From Cupriavidus taiwanensis LMG 19424 (GTDB lineage Bacteria; Pseudomonadota; Gammaproteobacteria; Burkholderiales; Burkholderiaceae): a stretch of DNA of 64,000 bases. The translations under genes and the position numbers were made by a program. Positions 46,870-55,719 of this stretch are shown piece by piece; position 1 is the stretch's first letter, and every line of letters begins with the position of its first letter. The notes beneath the pieces were generated by a model. It saw only the letters and a list, made by a program, of their open reading frames with translations. It was not told where the DNA came from and did not search any database. The DNA lies in the NCBI RefSeq assembly GCF_000069785.1, contig NC_010528.1, forward strand, positions 1,488,001 to 1,552,000. The letters are read 5' to 3'.

Positions 46870-47772
46870 ATGAAGGATTTCTCCAACAGGGTGGCCGTCA
46901 TTACCGGCGGCGCTTCGGGCTTCGGCAAGGAATTTGCGCGCATCGCCGCCGACCTCGGCATGAAGCTGGTGCTGGCCGACGTGCAGGAAGACGCGCTGGA
47001 CGCGACCGTCGCCGAATTCCAGGCGCGCAACGTGCCGGTGATCGGCCTGCGCACCGACGTCTCGCGCGCCGAGCAGGTCCAGGCTCTGGCCGATGCCGCG
47101 ATCGAGGCCTTCGGCCAGGTCAACCTGCTGTTCAACAATGCCGGCGTCGGCGCGGGCGGCCTGATCTGGGAAAACTCGCAGCAGGACTGGGAATGGGTGC
47201 TGGGCGTCAACCTGTACGGCGTGGTGCATGGCGTGCGCATCTTCACGCCGCTGATGCTGGCCGCCGCGGAGAAGGACCCGGCGTTCCAGGGGCATATCGT
47301 CAACACCGCATCGATGGCGGGCTTGCTGAATCCGCCGGCGATGGGCGTGTACAACGTATCCAAGCATGCGGTGGTGGCGCTGACAGAAACGCTGTACCAG
47401 GACCTGGGGCTGGTGACGGAGCAGGTGCGCTGCTCGGTGCTGTGCCCGTATTTCGTGCCGACCGGCATCAGCCAGTCGCAGCGCAACCGGCCCGCCGAGC
47501 TGGCCAACCAGGCGCCGCCGACGCGCTCGCAGCTGGTGTCGCAGGCCTTGTCGGACAAGGCCGTCGGCGCGGGCAAGGTGACCGCGGCGGAGGTGGCTCG
47601 GATCACGTTCGATGCCATCCGCGACGAAAGCTTCTATATTTATTCCCACCCCCAGGCGCTCGCTCCCGTGCGCCAGCGCTTCGAGGATATCGTCGGGCAG
47701 CACAACCCCGGCGATCCGTTTGCCGACAAGCCCGAGGTCCGCGCCGGCCTCGTTGCCGCGCTGCGCGGCTGA
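46870..47772 (+). CDS. Short-chain dehydrogenase/reductase (second)
   Basis: 300-aa SDR. It has the nucleotide motif AVITGGASGFGKEFARIAADLG, Asp in LVLADVQED (suggesting NAD preference), NNAGVGAGGLIWE, NTASMAGLLNPPAMGVYNVSKHAVVAL with catalytic Ser, Tyr and Lys, and CPYFVPTGIS. It is longer than the first SDR and ends with a C-terminal extension (FYIYSHPQALAPVRQRFEDI) known from the clavaldehyde/ketoacyl-reductase-like group. It follows the aldolase-like gene by 61 bp and precedes the alpha/beta hydrolase by 39 bp. The substrate is unknown. Confidence 0.91.
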   Translation: MKDFSNRVAVITGGASGFGKEFARIAADLGMKLVLADVQEDALDATVAEFQARNVPVIGLRTDVSRAEQVQALADAAIEAFGQVNLLFNNAGVGAGGLIWENSQQDWEWVLGVNLYGVVHGVRIFTPLMLAAAEKDPAFQGHIVNTASMAGLLNPPAMGVYNVSKHAVVALTETLYQDLGLVTEQVRCSVLCPYFVPTGISQSQRNRPAELANQAPPTRSQLVSQALSDKAVGAGKVTAAEVARITFDAIRDESFYIYSHPQALAPVRQRFEDIVGQHNPGDPFADKPEVRAGLVAALRG

Positions 47773-47811
47773 TCACACGCCTGCACAACGCCGCCACGAG
47801 GAGGACCGCAT

Positions 47812-48759
47812 ATGGAGAACAACATGGCAGCCCCCGCCGCCGTGATCCGCCACCTGCAGTACGCCACGCTGCCCAATGGCACCCGGCTGCACTACGCCAG
47901 CGCCGGCGAGCGCGGCAAGCCGCTGATGCTGTTCGTGCACGGCTTTCCGGAATTCTGGTTCGAATGGGAGGCGCAGCTGGCCGAGTTCGGGCGCACGCAC
48001 TTCGCCGTCGCGCCCGACCTGCGCGGCTTCAACCTGTCGAGCAAGCCCGGCGAGGTAGAGGCCTACCGGCCGCGCCATATCGTCGAAGACCTGGTGCAGT
48101 TCATCGGCGCGCTGGGCTATGACCAGGCGATCGTGGTGGCGCACGACTGGGGCGGCGCGATCTGCTGGAACCTGGCGATCCAGTTCCCGCAGCTGGTGCG
48201 CCAGCTGGTCATCATCAACTCGCCGCACCCCTACCTGTTCGCACGCGCGCTGGCCACCGATCCGGCGCAGCAGGCCGCGTCGGCCTACATGAACTGGCTG
48301 CGCAAGCCGGGCTCGGAACAGGCGCTGGCGGCCAACGACTTCGCGCTGCTGGACCGGATGCTGTCCGACGACGACGGCAAGCCGGCGGCCTGGTACACCG
48401 CCGAGACGCGCGCCAGGTACCACGCGGCGTGGTCGCAGCCGGGCGAGGGCAACGATGCCGGCGTGCATCCGCTTACCGGCGGCGTCAATTTCTACCGCGC
48501 TTCGCCGATGCATCCGCCGGGCGAGGGCGAGCCGCCGCCCGACATTTCGCGGCTGGACCCGGCCGCTTTCGTGGTCAGGGTGCCGACGCTGGTGGTGTGG
48601 GGCGAGCGCGACCGCGCGCTGCCGAAATCGCTGGTGGACGGCCTGGCCGATTTCGTGCCCGACCTGCGGCTGGAGCGCATCCCCGAAGGCAGCCACTGGG
48701 TGATCCACGAGCAGCCGGAACGGATCAACCTGCTGATCCGCAGCGCGCTGCCGGGCTGA
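47812..48759 (+). CDS. Alpha/beta hydrolase, epoxide hydrolase/dehalogenase type
   Basis: 315-aa cytoplasmic hydrolase. HGFPEFWFEWE forms the oxyanion region. The nucleophile elbow is VVAHDWGGAICW with Asp112 instead of Ser, which places it with epoxide hydrolases and haloalkane dehalogenases. WGERDRALP supplies the acid Asp and EGSHWVIHE the His. The ATG at 47812 has GGAGGA eight bases upstream. It is the last gene of the rightward lipid cluster and is followed by a 154-bp nested palindrome. Removal of epoxy-fatty acids is possible but unproven. Confidence 0.91.
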   Translation: MENNMAAPAAVIRHLQYATLPNGTRLHYASAGERGKPLMLFVHGFPEFWFEWEAQLAEFGRTHFAVAPDLRGFNLSSKPGEVEAYRPRHIVEDLVQFIGALGYDQAIVVAHDWGGAICWNLAIQFPQLVRQLVIINSPHPYLFARALATDPAQQAASAYMNWLRKPGSEQALAANDFALLDRMLSDDDGKPAAWYTAETRARYHAAWSQPGEGNDAGVHPLTGGVNFYRASPMHPPGEGEPPPDISRLDPAAFVVRVPTLVVWGERDRALPKSLVDGLADFVPDLRLERIPEGSHWVIHEQPERINLLIRSALPG

Positions 48760-48770
48760 TCGCGCGCCCA

Positions 48771-48924
48771 CATGCGGGAATGCCGTTCAGTTGCCCTGTC
48801 GTTCCCGCGCAGGCGGGAACCCAGTGACTTTTTCCCCGAGGGGACGTGAAAGACGCTGGATTCCCGCCTGCGCGGGAATGACAGTAGTGTTTGATGCCTT
48901 ATCTGAACGGCATTACGCCGCATG
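48771..48924. repeat. 154-bp nested inverted-repeat element (MITE/REP-like)
   Basis: The outer arms CATGCGG-GAATGCCGTTCAG (48771-48790) and its imperfect complement ending CATG (48903-48924) contain a perfect 12-bp match (48779-48790 with 48903-48914). Inner arms of 31 bp (48796-48826 and 48854-48884) match at about 27 positions and carry TTCCCGCGCAGGCGGGAA-type palindromes. The centre holds TCCCCGAGGGGA. The element fills the whole gap between the convergent ends of the hydrolase and macro-domain genes. Confidence 0.75.
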
Positions 48925-48930
48925 CAGGCT

Positions 48931-49452
48931 TTAGCTCAGCCGCTCGCGGTAAAGCCGGTAGTTCTCGTCGTCGAAGCAGACGAAGGTGACCTGCTCGATC
49001 TCCGGCGCCGTGGCCAGCGCCTCGCGCACCGCGGCGATGGCGATATCGGCCGCGCGTTCGCGCGGGAAGCCATAGATGCCGGTGCTGATGTTGGGGAAGG
49101 CCAGCGTGCGCAGGTGATGCTGCGCCGCCAGCCGGATGCTGTTGCGGTAGGCATTGGCGAGCTGCGCTTCCTCGCCCTGGCCCCCGCCTTGCCACACTGG
49201 CCCGACCGCGTGGATCACGTACGGGGCCGGCAGGCGGCCGCCGGTAGTCAGCACCGCCTCGCCGGTGGGGCAGCCGCCCTGCGCGTCGCGGATCGCGCGG
49301 CAGGCCTCCATGATGGCGGGGCCGCCGGCCCCGTGGATGGCCCCGTCGACGCCGCCGCCGCCGAGCAGGCCGCTGTTGGCCGCATTGACGATGGCATCGA
49401 CTTCCATCCGGGTGATGTCGCCATGGACTACCTGCAAGTGCTCGCCGCTCAT
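48931..49452 (-). CDS. Macro-domain protein (O-acetyl-ADP-ribose deacetylase type)
   Basis: 173-aa single macro domain of the YmdB/MacroD kind, which binds ADP-ribose and removes acetyl or ADP-ribosyl groups. It shows [37 protein letters not shown] (ADP-ribose loop with the conserved Asn and Asp), [22 protein letters not shown] and [19 protein letters not shown]. The ATG at 49452 has AGGAGA eight bases upstream; codons upstream of it are rejected. It is downstream of the Fe-alcohol dehydrogenase on the same strand by 88 bp. Confidence 0.93.
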   Translation of the reverse strand: MSGEHLQVVHGDITRMEVDAIVNAANSGLLGGGGVDGAIHGAGGPAIMEACRAIRDAQGGCPTGEAVLTTGGRLPAPYVIHAVGPVWQGGGQGEEAQLANAYRNSIRLAAQHHLRTLAFPNISTGIYGFPRERAADIAIAAVREALATAPEIEQVTFVCFDDENYRLYRERLS

Positions 49453-49540
49453 GGTGTCTCCTGCGCTGTGGAGGGAGGGTCGCCGGACGGCCGCTTGGTC
49501 GGTCCGACCGGCGGGAAGCCGCTGGGTGCTACGCGGTGTG

Positions 49541-50689
49541 CTACATGGACTGCTCAAGCATACGCCGATAATCCGCGGCGCTGGCTTCTTTCGGGTTGGT
49601 CTTGTGGCAGTGGTCGCGCAGGGCGCCGGCGATCACCTTGTCGAACATGTCCTCGGTGACGCCCATCTGGCGCAGCCCGGTGGGCAGGCCCAGGCGCGCG
49701 GTCATGTCGTGCACCGCCTGCGCCAGGTCGGCGCCGTCGGGCAGGTGCATGGCGCGGCGCAGGCGCGCGTAGCGGTGGTCGCGCACCACGGTGGGCGCAT
49801 CGGCATTGAAGCGCAGCACCGCCGGCATCACCACCGCGTTGAGCGTGCCGTGGTGCAGGCCGGTGCGGCCGTCGATCTTCAGTCCGCCGAGCGGGTGCGA
49901 CAGCGAATGCACGCAGCCCAGTCCCTTCTGGAACGCCATCGCGCCCTGCATCGACGCGCTCATCATGTTCAGGCGCGCGTCGCGGTCCTTGCCGTCGCGG
50001 GTGGCGCGTTCGATATGGGTCCAGCCGCGCTCCAGGCCGTCCAGCGCGATGCCGTCCGCGGGCGGGTTGAAGGCAGGGGCCAGGAAGGTCTCGATGCAGT
50101 GGGCGATGGCGTCCATGCCGGTGGCGGCGGTCAGGCCGGCGGGCAGGCCCAGCGTCAGCTCGGGGTCGCACACCGCGGACTTGGGCAGCAGGTGCCACGA
50201 GTGGAAGCCCAGCTTGCGGCCGTCGTCCAGGATGATGATGGCGCCGCGCGCGACCTCGCTGCCGGTGCCGGACGTGGTGGGCACCGCGATCAGCGGCGCG
50301 GCCCGGTCGGTGATCTTGCCGCTGCCGCCTTCGATGGTGGCATAGGTGGTCAGCTCGCCCTCGTGCGTGGCCAGGATGGCGATGCCCTTGGCCAGGTCGA
50401 TCGATGACCCGCCGCCCACCGCCACCAGGCCGTCGCAACCGTGCTCGCGGTACTGCGCGGCGGCCTTGCGCACCATGGCCTCGGTCGGGTTCGACGGGGT
50501 CTCGTCGAACACCGTCACCGGCAGGCCCGGCATTGCGTCGATGGCGCGCTGCGCCACGCCAGCCGCGACCACGCCCTGGTCCGTGACCAGCAGCGGCCGG
50601 CTGATGCCGATGCGCTCGCATTCCGACTTCAGCACGCTGACCGCGCCGAAGTCCAGGTGAATGTGGGTCAGATAGTAGATGAACGCCAT
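49541..50689 (-). CDS. Iron-containing alcohol dehydrogenase
   Basis: 382-aa group III alcohol dehydrogenase. It has the dinucleotide region [36 protein letters not shown], and metal ligands in [15 protein letters not shown] (His), [14 protein letters not shown] (His) and [13 protein letters not shown] (His), with Asp in [18 protein letters not shown]. The residue set is complete, so the enzyme should be active. The family covers ethanol, butanol, lactaldehyde and 4-hydroxybutyrate dehydrogenases; which applies here is open. It is divergent from the esterase gene at 51046. Confidence 0.93.
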   Translation of the reverse strand: MAFIYYLTHIHLDFGAVSVLKSECERIGISRPLLVTDQGVVAAGVAQRAIDAMPGLPVTVFDETPSNPTEAMVRKAAAQYREHGCDGLVAVGGGSSIDLAKGIAILATHEGELTTYATIEGGSGKITDRAAPLIAVPTTSGTGSEVARGAIIILDDGRKLGFHSWHLLPKSAVCDPELTLGLPAGLTAATGMDAIAHCIETFLAPAFNPPADGIALDGLERGWTHIERATRDGKDRDARLNMMSASMQGAMAFQKGLGCVHSLSHPLGGLKIDGRTGLHHGTLNAVVMPAVLRFNADAPTVVRDHRYARLRRAMHLPDGADLAQAVHDMTARLGLPTGLRQMGVTEDMFDKVIAGALRDHCHKTNPKEASAADYRRMLEQSM

Positions 50690-51045
50690 GTTTGCTTGTC
50701 TCCTGCTGGGATCTGCCGCGAAATAGTGGAATTCGCGCTGGAATTCCTTGTCGTCACGGGCCTGGCCTGTGGCTGGCGCCGTGCGCTGTCCTGGGGTTCA
50801 ATGGACCTGCCGCAATCGTTTCCGCTCGCCCCTCGGCGTGCTGCCAGCCGATCATCGCGCAAAAACTTGCCGCGTGGCACGATGGGTAGCACTTTTCGGG
50901 GTTATCTCGGACTGCCCGGGGTCGGAAACATCTGGCATCATACTAAAATCGAACGATCGTTCACTATTCGAACTTCTCCCGATGCCGACCCCGCGCCAGC
51001 GCAGCGCGCGCGGCCTGCACCGGGGTTTGCGCCGCATCACGTCCT
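50690..51045. other. Divergent promoter region Fe-ADH / esterase
   Basis: 356 bp without a credible gene. The perfect palindrome GAACGATCGTTC at 50951-50962 is the only notable site. Confidence 0.6.
50951..50970. promoter_or_regulatory. Perfect 12-bp palindrome, operator-like
   Basis: GAACGATCGTTC (50951-50962) is a perfect palindrome and the best copy of the motif also found upstream of fadB and the acyl-CoA ligase. A CTATTC box follows at 50964-50969. It lies 84 bp before the esterase ATG. Confidence 0.6.
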
Positions 51046-52059
51046 ATGTCTGTCGTACCGTCTTCCCCATCCGCCACGCCAGGCCTGCCGGACAGTCCGC
51101 TGGACCCGCAGATGGCCGCGTTGCTGGCCTTGATCGTGCGCGCAAAGCGGCCGCCGATCCACGCCATGGCCCCGGAAGATGCCAAGATCGCTTACGAGAA
51201 GAGCGCGCCGATCCTGGACATCCACCCGCCTCCGGTGCATACCGCGGAAGACCTGCTGGTGCCCGCTCGCGACGGCCACGCCATCCCGGTGCGGCTGTAC
51301 ACGCCGCGCGAAGCCAGCTGGATCGAGCCGCTGCCGCTGCTGGTGTATTTCCATGGCGGCGGTTTCACGGTCGGCAGCATCGATTCTCACGATCCGCTGT
51401 GCCGCCTGCTGTGCGGCAAGGCCGACTGCATGGTGCTGTCGGTGGATTACCGGCTCGGGCCCGCGTGGCGCTTCCCGACCGCGGTCAACGACGCCTTCGA
51501 CGTGCTGCACTGGGCCTTCGCCGAAGCCGACAAGCTCGGCGCCGACCCGGCCCGCATCGGCCTGGGCGGCGACAGTGCCGGCGGCACGCTGGCCGCGGCC
51601 TGCGCGGTCGAGGCACGCGATGCCGGGCTGGCGCCGGTGCTGCAGCTGCTGGTCTATCCGGGCACCTGCGCACGGCAAGACACGCCGTCGCACCGCGCGC
51701 TGGCCGACGGCTACCTGCTCACGGCGGACATGATCCGCTGGTTCTTTGCGCAGTACCTGGACCAGGATGCCAGCCGCGATGACTGGCGCTTTGCCCCGCT
51801 GGACGGCGGCGGCACCGGCGCCAAAGTGGACGGGGTCTGCCCGGCATGGATCGCCGTGGCCGGCTACGACCCGCTGCATGACGAGGGCGTGGCCTACGCC
51901 GAAAAGCTGCGCGCCGCCGGCGTTGCCGCCACGCTGGCCGACTACCCCGGCATGATCCATGATTTCTTCAAGCTGGGCCGGTTCGTGCCCGCGGTGGCGC
52001 AGGCCCATGCCGATGCCGTCGCCGCGCTGCGCACCGCGTTCGGCACCTCGCAGGACTAG
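51046..52059 (+). CDS. Alpha/beta hydrolase, hormone-sensitive-lipase-type esterase
   Basis: 337-aa esterase/lipase of family IV. It has the oxyanion motif YFHGGGFTVG (His103), nucleophile GGDSAGGTLAA (Ser177), acid Asp in VAGYDPLHDEG, and His in YPGMIHDFFKLG. Family members hydrolyse short- to medium-chain acyl esters. No signal peptide is seen, so it is probably cytoplasmic. The shared operator-like palindrome upstream suggests regulation with the fatty-acid genes (inference). The Bug binding-protein gene follows after 72 bp. Confidence 0.92.
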   Translation: MSVVPSSPSATPGLPDSPLDPQMAALLALIVRAKRPPIHAMAPEDAKIAYEKSAPILDIHPPPVHTAEDLLVPARDGHAIPVRLYTPREASWIEPLPLLVYFHGGGFTVGSIDSHDPLCRLLCGKADCMVLSVDYRLGPAWRFPTAVNDAFDVLHWAFAEADKLGADPARIGLGGDSAGGTLAAACAVEARDAGLAPVLQLLVYPGTCARQDTPSHRALADGYLLTADMIRWFFAQYLDQDASRDDWRFAPLDGGGTGAKVDGVCPAWIAVAGYDPLHDEGVAYAEKLRAAGVAATLADYPGMIHDFFKLGRFVPAVAQAHADAVAALRTAFGTSQD

Positions 52060-52131
52060 GCTTTGCCTTGCGGTCGCGCCGGTCCGCGTATTTTTCAAGC
52101 AGTGATTTGCAGCACTAGGAGACACATTCAA

Positions 52132-53115
52132 ATGCAACGCCGCCACTTCATCGCCCGCGCGGGCATCGCCGCCACCGCCGCGGCCCTCGGTCTTGCCGCC
52201 ATGCCCGCCCAGGCCCAGGCCGACAAGTTCCCGCAGCGCCCGATCCGGCTGGTGATCGGCTACACCGCCGGCGGCTCCACGGATATCCCGTTCCGCGTGC
52301 TGGCCGACAACGCCTCGAAGATCCTGGGCCAGCCGGTGATCGTCGAGAACAAGCCCGGTGCCGGCGGCGTGCTGCCGGCGCAGATGATGCAGAGCACCGC
52401 GCCCGACGGCTATACGCTGGCGCAGGTCGCCATGCCGGTCTACCGCCTGCCGTACACCACCAAGATCAACTGGGACCCGGTCAAGGACCTGAGCTACATC
52501 ATCAACCTTGCCGGCTACTCGTTCGGCCTGGTGGTGCCGGCCGATTCGCCGATCAAGACCATGCAGGACTACATTGCCTACGCCAAGGCCAACCCGGGCA
52601 AGCTCACCTACGGCTCGCCGGGCTCGATGACGACGCTGCACCTGACCATGGAAGAACTGGCCATGAAGCAGGGCGTGCAGTTTTCGCACATCCCCTACAA
52701 GGGCAATTCGGAATCGATGCAGGCGCTGCTGGGCGGCCACGTGATGTCGGTGGCCGACACGCCGGCGTGGGCGCCGTACGTGGAACAGGGCAAGCTGCGC
52801 CTGCTGTCGACCTGGGGCGAGAAGCGCTCGGCGCGCTTCCCCAACGTGCCGACGCTGAAGGAACTGGGCATGGGCATCGTGCAGACCTCGCCGTTCGGCC
52901 TGGTCGCGCCCAAGGGCACCGACCCGAAGATCGTGCAGAAGCTGCATGACGCCTTCAAGAAGGCGATGGAAATGCCCAACTACCGCGAGTCGCTGGCCAA
53001 GTTCGACATGGAGCCGTTCTACATGAACACCCAGCAGTACGCGCAGTTCGCGGCGGACACCGTCAAGAAGGAAAAGGCCATCATCGAGAAGCTGGGGCTG
53101 GCCAAGCCGCAGTAA
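52132..53115 (+). CDS. Bug-family (tripartite tricarboxylate) solute-binding protein, orphan
   Basis: 327-aa periplasmic protein. The N terminus MQRRHFIARAGIAATAAALGLAAMPAQAQA is a signal peptide with a twin-Arg start, possibly Tat-type though not a full consensus. The mature part has the Bug motifs PIRLVIGYTAGGSTDIPFRVLA, VENKPGAGGVLPAQMM, SPGSMTTLHLTMEEL, and FSHIPYKGNSESMQALLGGHVMSV. No tctA or tctB permease genes are near, as is usual for the many orphan Bug proteins of betaproteobacteria. The ligand is probably a carboxylate. A strong hairpin follows. Confidence 0.92.
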   Translation: MQRRHFIARAGIAATAAALGLAAMPAQAQADKFPQRPIRLVIGYTAGGSTDIPFRVLADNASKILGQPVIVENKPGAGGVLPAQMMQSTAPDGYTLAQVAMPVYRLPYTTKINWDPVKDLSYIINLAGYSFGLVVPADSPIKTMQDYIAYAKANPGKLTYGSPGSMTTLHLTMEELAMKQGVQFSHIPYKGNSESMQALLGGHVMSVADTPAWAPYVEQGKLRLLSTWGEKRSARFPNVPTLKELGMGIVQTSPFGLVAPKGTDPKIVQKLHDAFKKAMEMPNYRESLAKFDMEPFYMNTQQYAQFAADTVKKEKAIIEKLGLAKPQ

Positions 53116-53146
53116 GCCAGCGCCGCTTGCGTCCAGCCAGGCCGCC

Positions 53147-53175
53147 GCGCCTGCCGGCCCGGCGCCGGCAGGCGC
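53147..53175 (+). other. GC-rich hairpin after the Bug gene
   Basis: GCGCCTGCCGG (53147-53157), 7-nt loop, CCGGCAGGCGC (53165-53175); no T run. It is probably an mRNA stabiliser between the Bug gene and the thioesterase gene. Confidence 0.6.
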
Positions 53176-53227
53176 AGCGGCCTGATGCTTTGCATTGCCC
53201 CGACAAACCACCAGGGAGACCACGTCA

Positions 53228-53665
53228 ATGGCCAAAGAGGCGTTCCGCCACACCATCCCGCTGCGCGTGCGCTGGTCCGAAGTCGATCCGCAATCGATCG
53301 TCTTCAATGCGCACTACCTGACGTATTGCGATATCTGCGTGACCGAGTACTGGCGTGCGCTGGGCATCCGATATCCGGAAGACGTGCTGCACGCGCACGG
53401 GGTCGACATCTTCGTGGTCAAGTCCACGCTGGAGTACCACGCGTCGGCGCGCTTTGACGATCAGCTCGATATCCGCGGCCGCATGGCACGGCTGGGGCGG
53501 TCCAGCATGTTGTTCCGCGTGGAGATGTACCGGGGCGACGAGCACCTGATCACCGGTGAAATCGTCTATGTGTGCGCGGATCCGGCGACGCAGAAGTCGG
53601 CGCCGATCCCGGGGGTGGTGCGGGAGATTATCGAGGGGTATGAAGTGGTGAAGCCGGCGGGATGA
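53228..53665 (+). CDS. Acyl-CoA thioesterase, YbgC/4-hydroxybenzoyl-CoA type
   Basis: 145-aa hotdog protein. The 4HBT active-site pattern RWSEVDPQSIVFNAHYLTYCDICVTEYW carries the conserved Asp; later segments FVVKSTLEYHASARFDDQLDIRGRMARLGRSSMLFRVEMYRG fit YbgC-like enzymes. It lies 112 bp after the orphan Bug gene and 180 bp after it ends come REP repeats and the convergent denD. The physiological substrate is unknown. Confidence 0.9.
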   Translation: MAKEAFRHTIPLRVRWSEVDPQSIVFNAHYLTYCDICVTEYWRALGIRYPEDVLHAHGVDIFVVKSTLEYHASARFDDQLDIRGRMARLGRSSMLFRVEMYRGDEHLITGEIVYVCADPATQKSAPIPGVVREIIEGYEVVKPAG

Positions 53666-53698
53666 TGGCGAAGACGCCTCGATTCCCGCTGGGTTGCT

Positions 53699-53738
53699 CC
53701 CCTCTCCCGCTTGCGGGAGAGGGGCGGGGGAGAGGGCA
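53699..53738 (+). repeat. REP-like palindromic repeat, copy 4
   Basis: CCCCTCTCCCGC (53699-53710), TT, GCGGGAGAGGGG (53713-53724), then the family tail GCGGGGGAGAGGGC. It faces copy 5 in opposite orientation. Confidence 0.8.
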
Positions 53739-53781
53739 GGCGTGTGCCTTGCGACAGGGCGCGTAAGGGCACGAAAGTCTT

Positions 53782-53819
53782 GCCCTCTCCCTAGCCCTCT
53801 CCCGCAAGCGGGAGAGGGG
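53782..53819 (-). repeat. REP-like palindromic repeat, copy 5
   Basis: GCCCTCTCCCTAG tail then CCCTCTCCCGC (53795-53805), AA, GCGGGAGAGGG (53808-53818). Copies 4 and 5 form an inverted pair between two convergent genes, like a bacterial interspersed mosaic element. Confidence 0.8.
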
Positions 53820-53869
53820 ACCGGCTCTCAGTCAATGAAAAGCGGTCGCCAATGCGAAGGGCAGTGGGC

Positions 53870-54844
53870 TTACTTAGCCACCCCCGCATCCTCCATATAA
53901 GCCCAGATCACCGCATCAAAGCTGGCATCGCTCTCGAACCCCAGCGACAAGGCCCGTTCCGCATTCCACGCCGCCGGCCACGTGCCGACGATTTTCTCGA
54001 CGCGTTCTTCGCGTTCCCACGTCACCAGGTCCGCCACTGCATCGCCGGCGACGCGGCGCAGTGCATCCACCATGCCCGCCGCCGTGACCGACAGCCCCGG
54101 CAGGTTGACCACGCGGCGGTTGCCCAACCGTTCGCCTGCCAGTTCGATGCCATTGACCAGCGCCGCCACCGCAGCGCGCGGCGACAGCAGCCACAGTTTG
54201 GTCTCCGGTGCCACCGGGCAGTTCGCTGCCACGCCCGAGAGCGGCTCGCGGATGATGCCGCTGGCGAACGACGAGGCCGCCGCATTGGGCTTGCCCGGGC
54301 GCACGCTGATGGTCGGCAGGCGCAGCACGCGGCCGTCGACGAAGCCGCGGCGGCTGTAATCGGACAGCAGCAGTTCGCCGATCGCCTTCTGCACGCCGTA
54401 CGACGATTGCGGGTTCAGCGCGGTGTCGTCCTGCACCACCGGCGGCAGTTCGCCGCCATAGACCGCGACCGAGCTGGTGAACAGCACGCGCGGCTTGTGG
54501 CCCAGTTCGCGGCAAGTTTCGAGCAGCGCGCGCGAGGCGTCGAGGTTGACGCGCATGCCCAGCTCGAAATCCGCCTCGGCCTGGCCGCTGACCACGGCGG
54601 CGAGGTGGAACACGACGCCGGTGTCCTGGTCGATGGCCTGGCGCAACACCGCGGGATCGGACAGGTCGCCGGTGACCACGCGCACGCGCGCATCGTCCAG
54701 CCCTTGCGGCGCGACCACGTCGAGCAGCGTCAGGCGGTCGAAGGCGACCGCCTTGCCGTCGAGGTTCAGGGTGCCGCGTTGCAGCAGCAGGCGGGCGAGT
54801 TGCAGGCCGAGGAAGCCGGCGCCGCCGGTAATCAGTACGTTCAT
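53870..54844 (-). CDS. denD: D-erythronate dehydrogenase
   Basis: 324-aa extended SDR (epimerase/dehydratase-like) that oxidises D-erythronate to 2-oxo-tetronate with NAD(P), as assigned for the C. necator enzyme. It has the Rossmann motif LITGGAGFLGLQLARLL, FHLAAVVSG, Ser in FTSSVAVYGG, catalytic Tyr/Lys in SSYGVQKAIGELLL, and LPTISVRPGKPNAAASSF. The ATG at 54844 begins NVLITGGAG; a TTG 27 bases upstream is less likely. It is the last gene of the leftward tetronate operon, 27 bp after otnI. Specificity is inferred from the complete pathway context. Confidence 0.9.
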   Translation of the reverse strand: MNVLITGGAGFLGLQLARLLLQRGTLNLDGKAVAFDRLTLLDVVAPQGLDDARVRVVTGDLSDPAVLRQAIDQDTGVVFHLAAVVSGQAEADFELGMRVNLDASRALLETCRELGHKPRVLFTSSVAVYGGELPPVVQDDTALNPQSSYGVQKAIGELLLSDYSRRGFVDGRVLRLPTISVRPGKPNAAASSFASGIIREPLSGVAANCPVAPETKLWLLSPRAAVAALVNGIELAGERLGNRRVVNLPGLSVTAAGMVDALRRVAGDAVADLVTWEREERVEKIVGTWPAAWNAERALSLGFESDASFDAVIWAYMEDAGVAK

Positions 54845-54871
54845 GGCAAGAGATCTGTGGTGGTTCTGCAA

Positions 54872-55654
54872 TCAGCGGCCGAGGTAGGGCTTGAGCCAGC
54901 CCAGTCCTTCGGACGTGCCGGCGCGCGGACGGTATTCGCAACCGATCCAGCCCTGGTAGCCGAGCGAGTCGATCAGGTCGAACAGGTACGGGTAGTTCAG
55001 CTCGCCGAGGTCCGGCTCATGGCGCTCGGGCACGCCGGCGATCTGGATATGGCCGATGCCGGCCATGTCGCGCCTGAGCTTCATCGCGATATCGCCCTCG
55101 ACGATCTGGCAGTGATAGCAGTCGAACTGCACCTTCAGGTTGGCCGCGCCGGCTTCCTTGCAGATCGCCTGCGCGTCGTCCTGGCGGTTCAGGAAATAGC
55201 CCGGCATGTCGCGCGTGTTGATCGGCTCCAGCACGATGGTCACGCCCTGCGCGGCGGCCGCCTTCGCGGCATAAGCGACGTTTTCCAGGTAGGTGGCGCG
55301 GTAGCGCGCGCGGTCGGCATCGGCCGGCACCAGGCCTGCCATCACATGCACGCGGTCATTGCCGATCACGCCGGCGTACTCCAGCGCGCGCCCGATGGCG
55401 TCGCGGAATTCGGCCTCGCGCCCCGGCAGCGACGCCAGGCCACGCTCGCCCGCAGCCCAGTCACCCGGCGGGGCATTGAACAGCGCCTGGGTGAGACCGT
55501 TCGCGTCGAGGCGCGCGCGCAGCTCGGCGGCGGGATGCTCGTACGGGAACAGGTACTCCACCGCCTGGAAGCCGTCCGCCGCCGCAGCGGCGAAGCGATC
55601 CAGGAAAGCGTGCTCGTTGTACATCATCGAGAGATTTGCGGCGAAGCGCGGCAT
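54872..55654 (-). CDS. otnI: 2-oxo-tetronate isomerase (Hyi/OtnI family)
   Basis: 260-aa TIM-barrel isomerase related to hydroxypyruvate isomerase. It has [51 protein letters not shown] (diagnostic of Hyi), [31 protein letters not shown] (metal site) and IGCEYRP. In the tetronate pathway it converts 2-oxo-tetronate, made by DenD or LtnD, to 3-oxo-tetronate for the kinase. It lies between the MFS transporter and denD with short gaps. Confidence 0.92.
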   Translation of the reverse strand: MPRFAANLSMMYNEHAFLDRFAAAAADGFQAVEYLFPYEHPAAELRARLDANGLTQALFNAPPGDWAAGERGLASLPGREAEFRDAIGRALEYAGVIGNDRVHVMAGLVPADADRARYRATYLENVAYAAKAAAAQGVTIVLEPINTRDMPGYFLNRQDDAQAICKEAGAANLKVQFDCYHCQIVEGDIAMKLRRDMAGIGHIQIAGVPERHEPDLGELNYPYLFDLIDSLGYQGWIGCEYRPRAGTSEGLGWLKPYLGR

Positions 55655-55719
55655 GGGAACTCCAGAGCGTAGGACGAAGCCGGGCCGGTCGCGGTCAGCG
55701 CGACCGCCCCGGCCGGATA

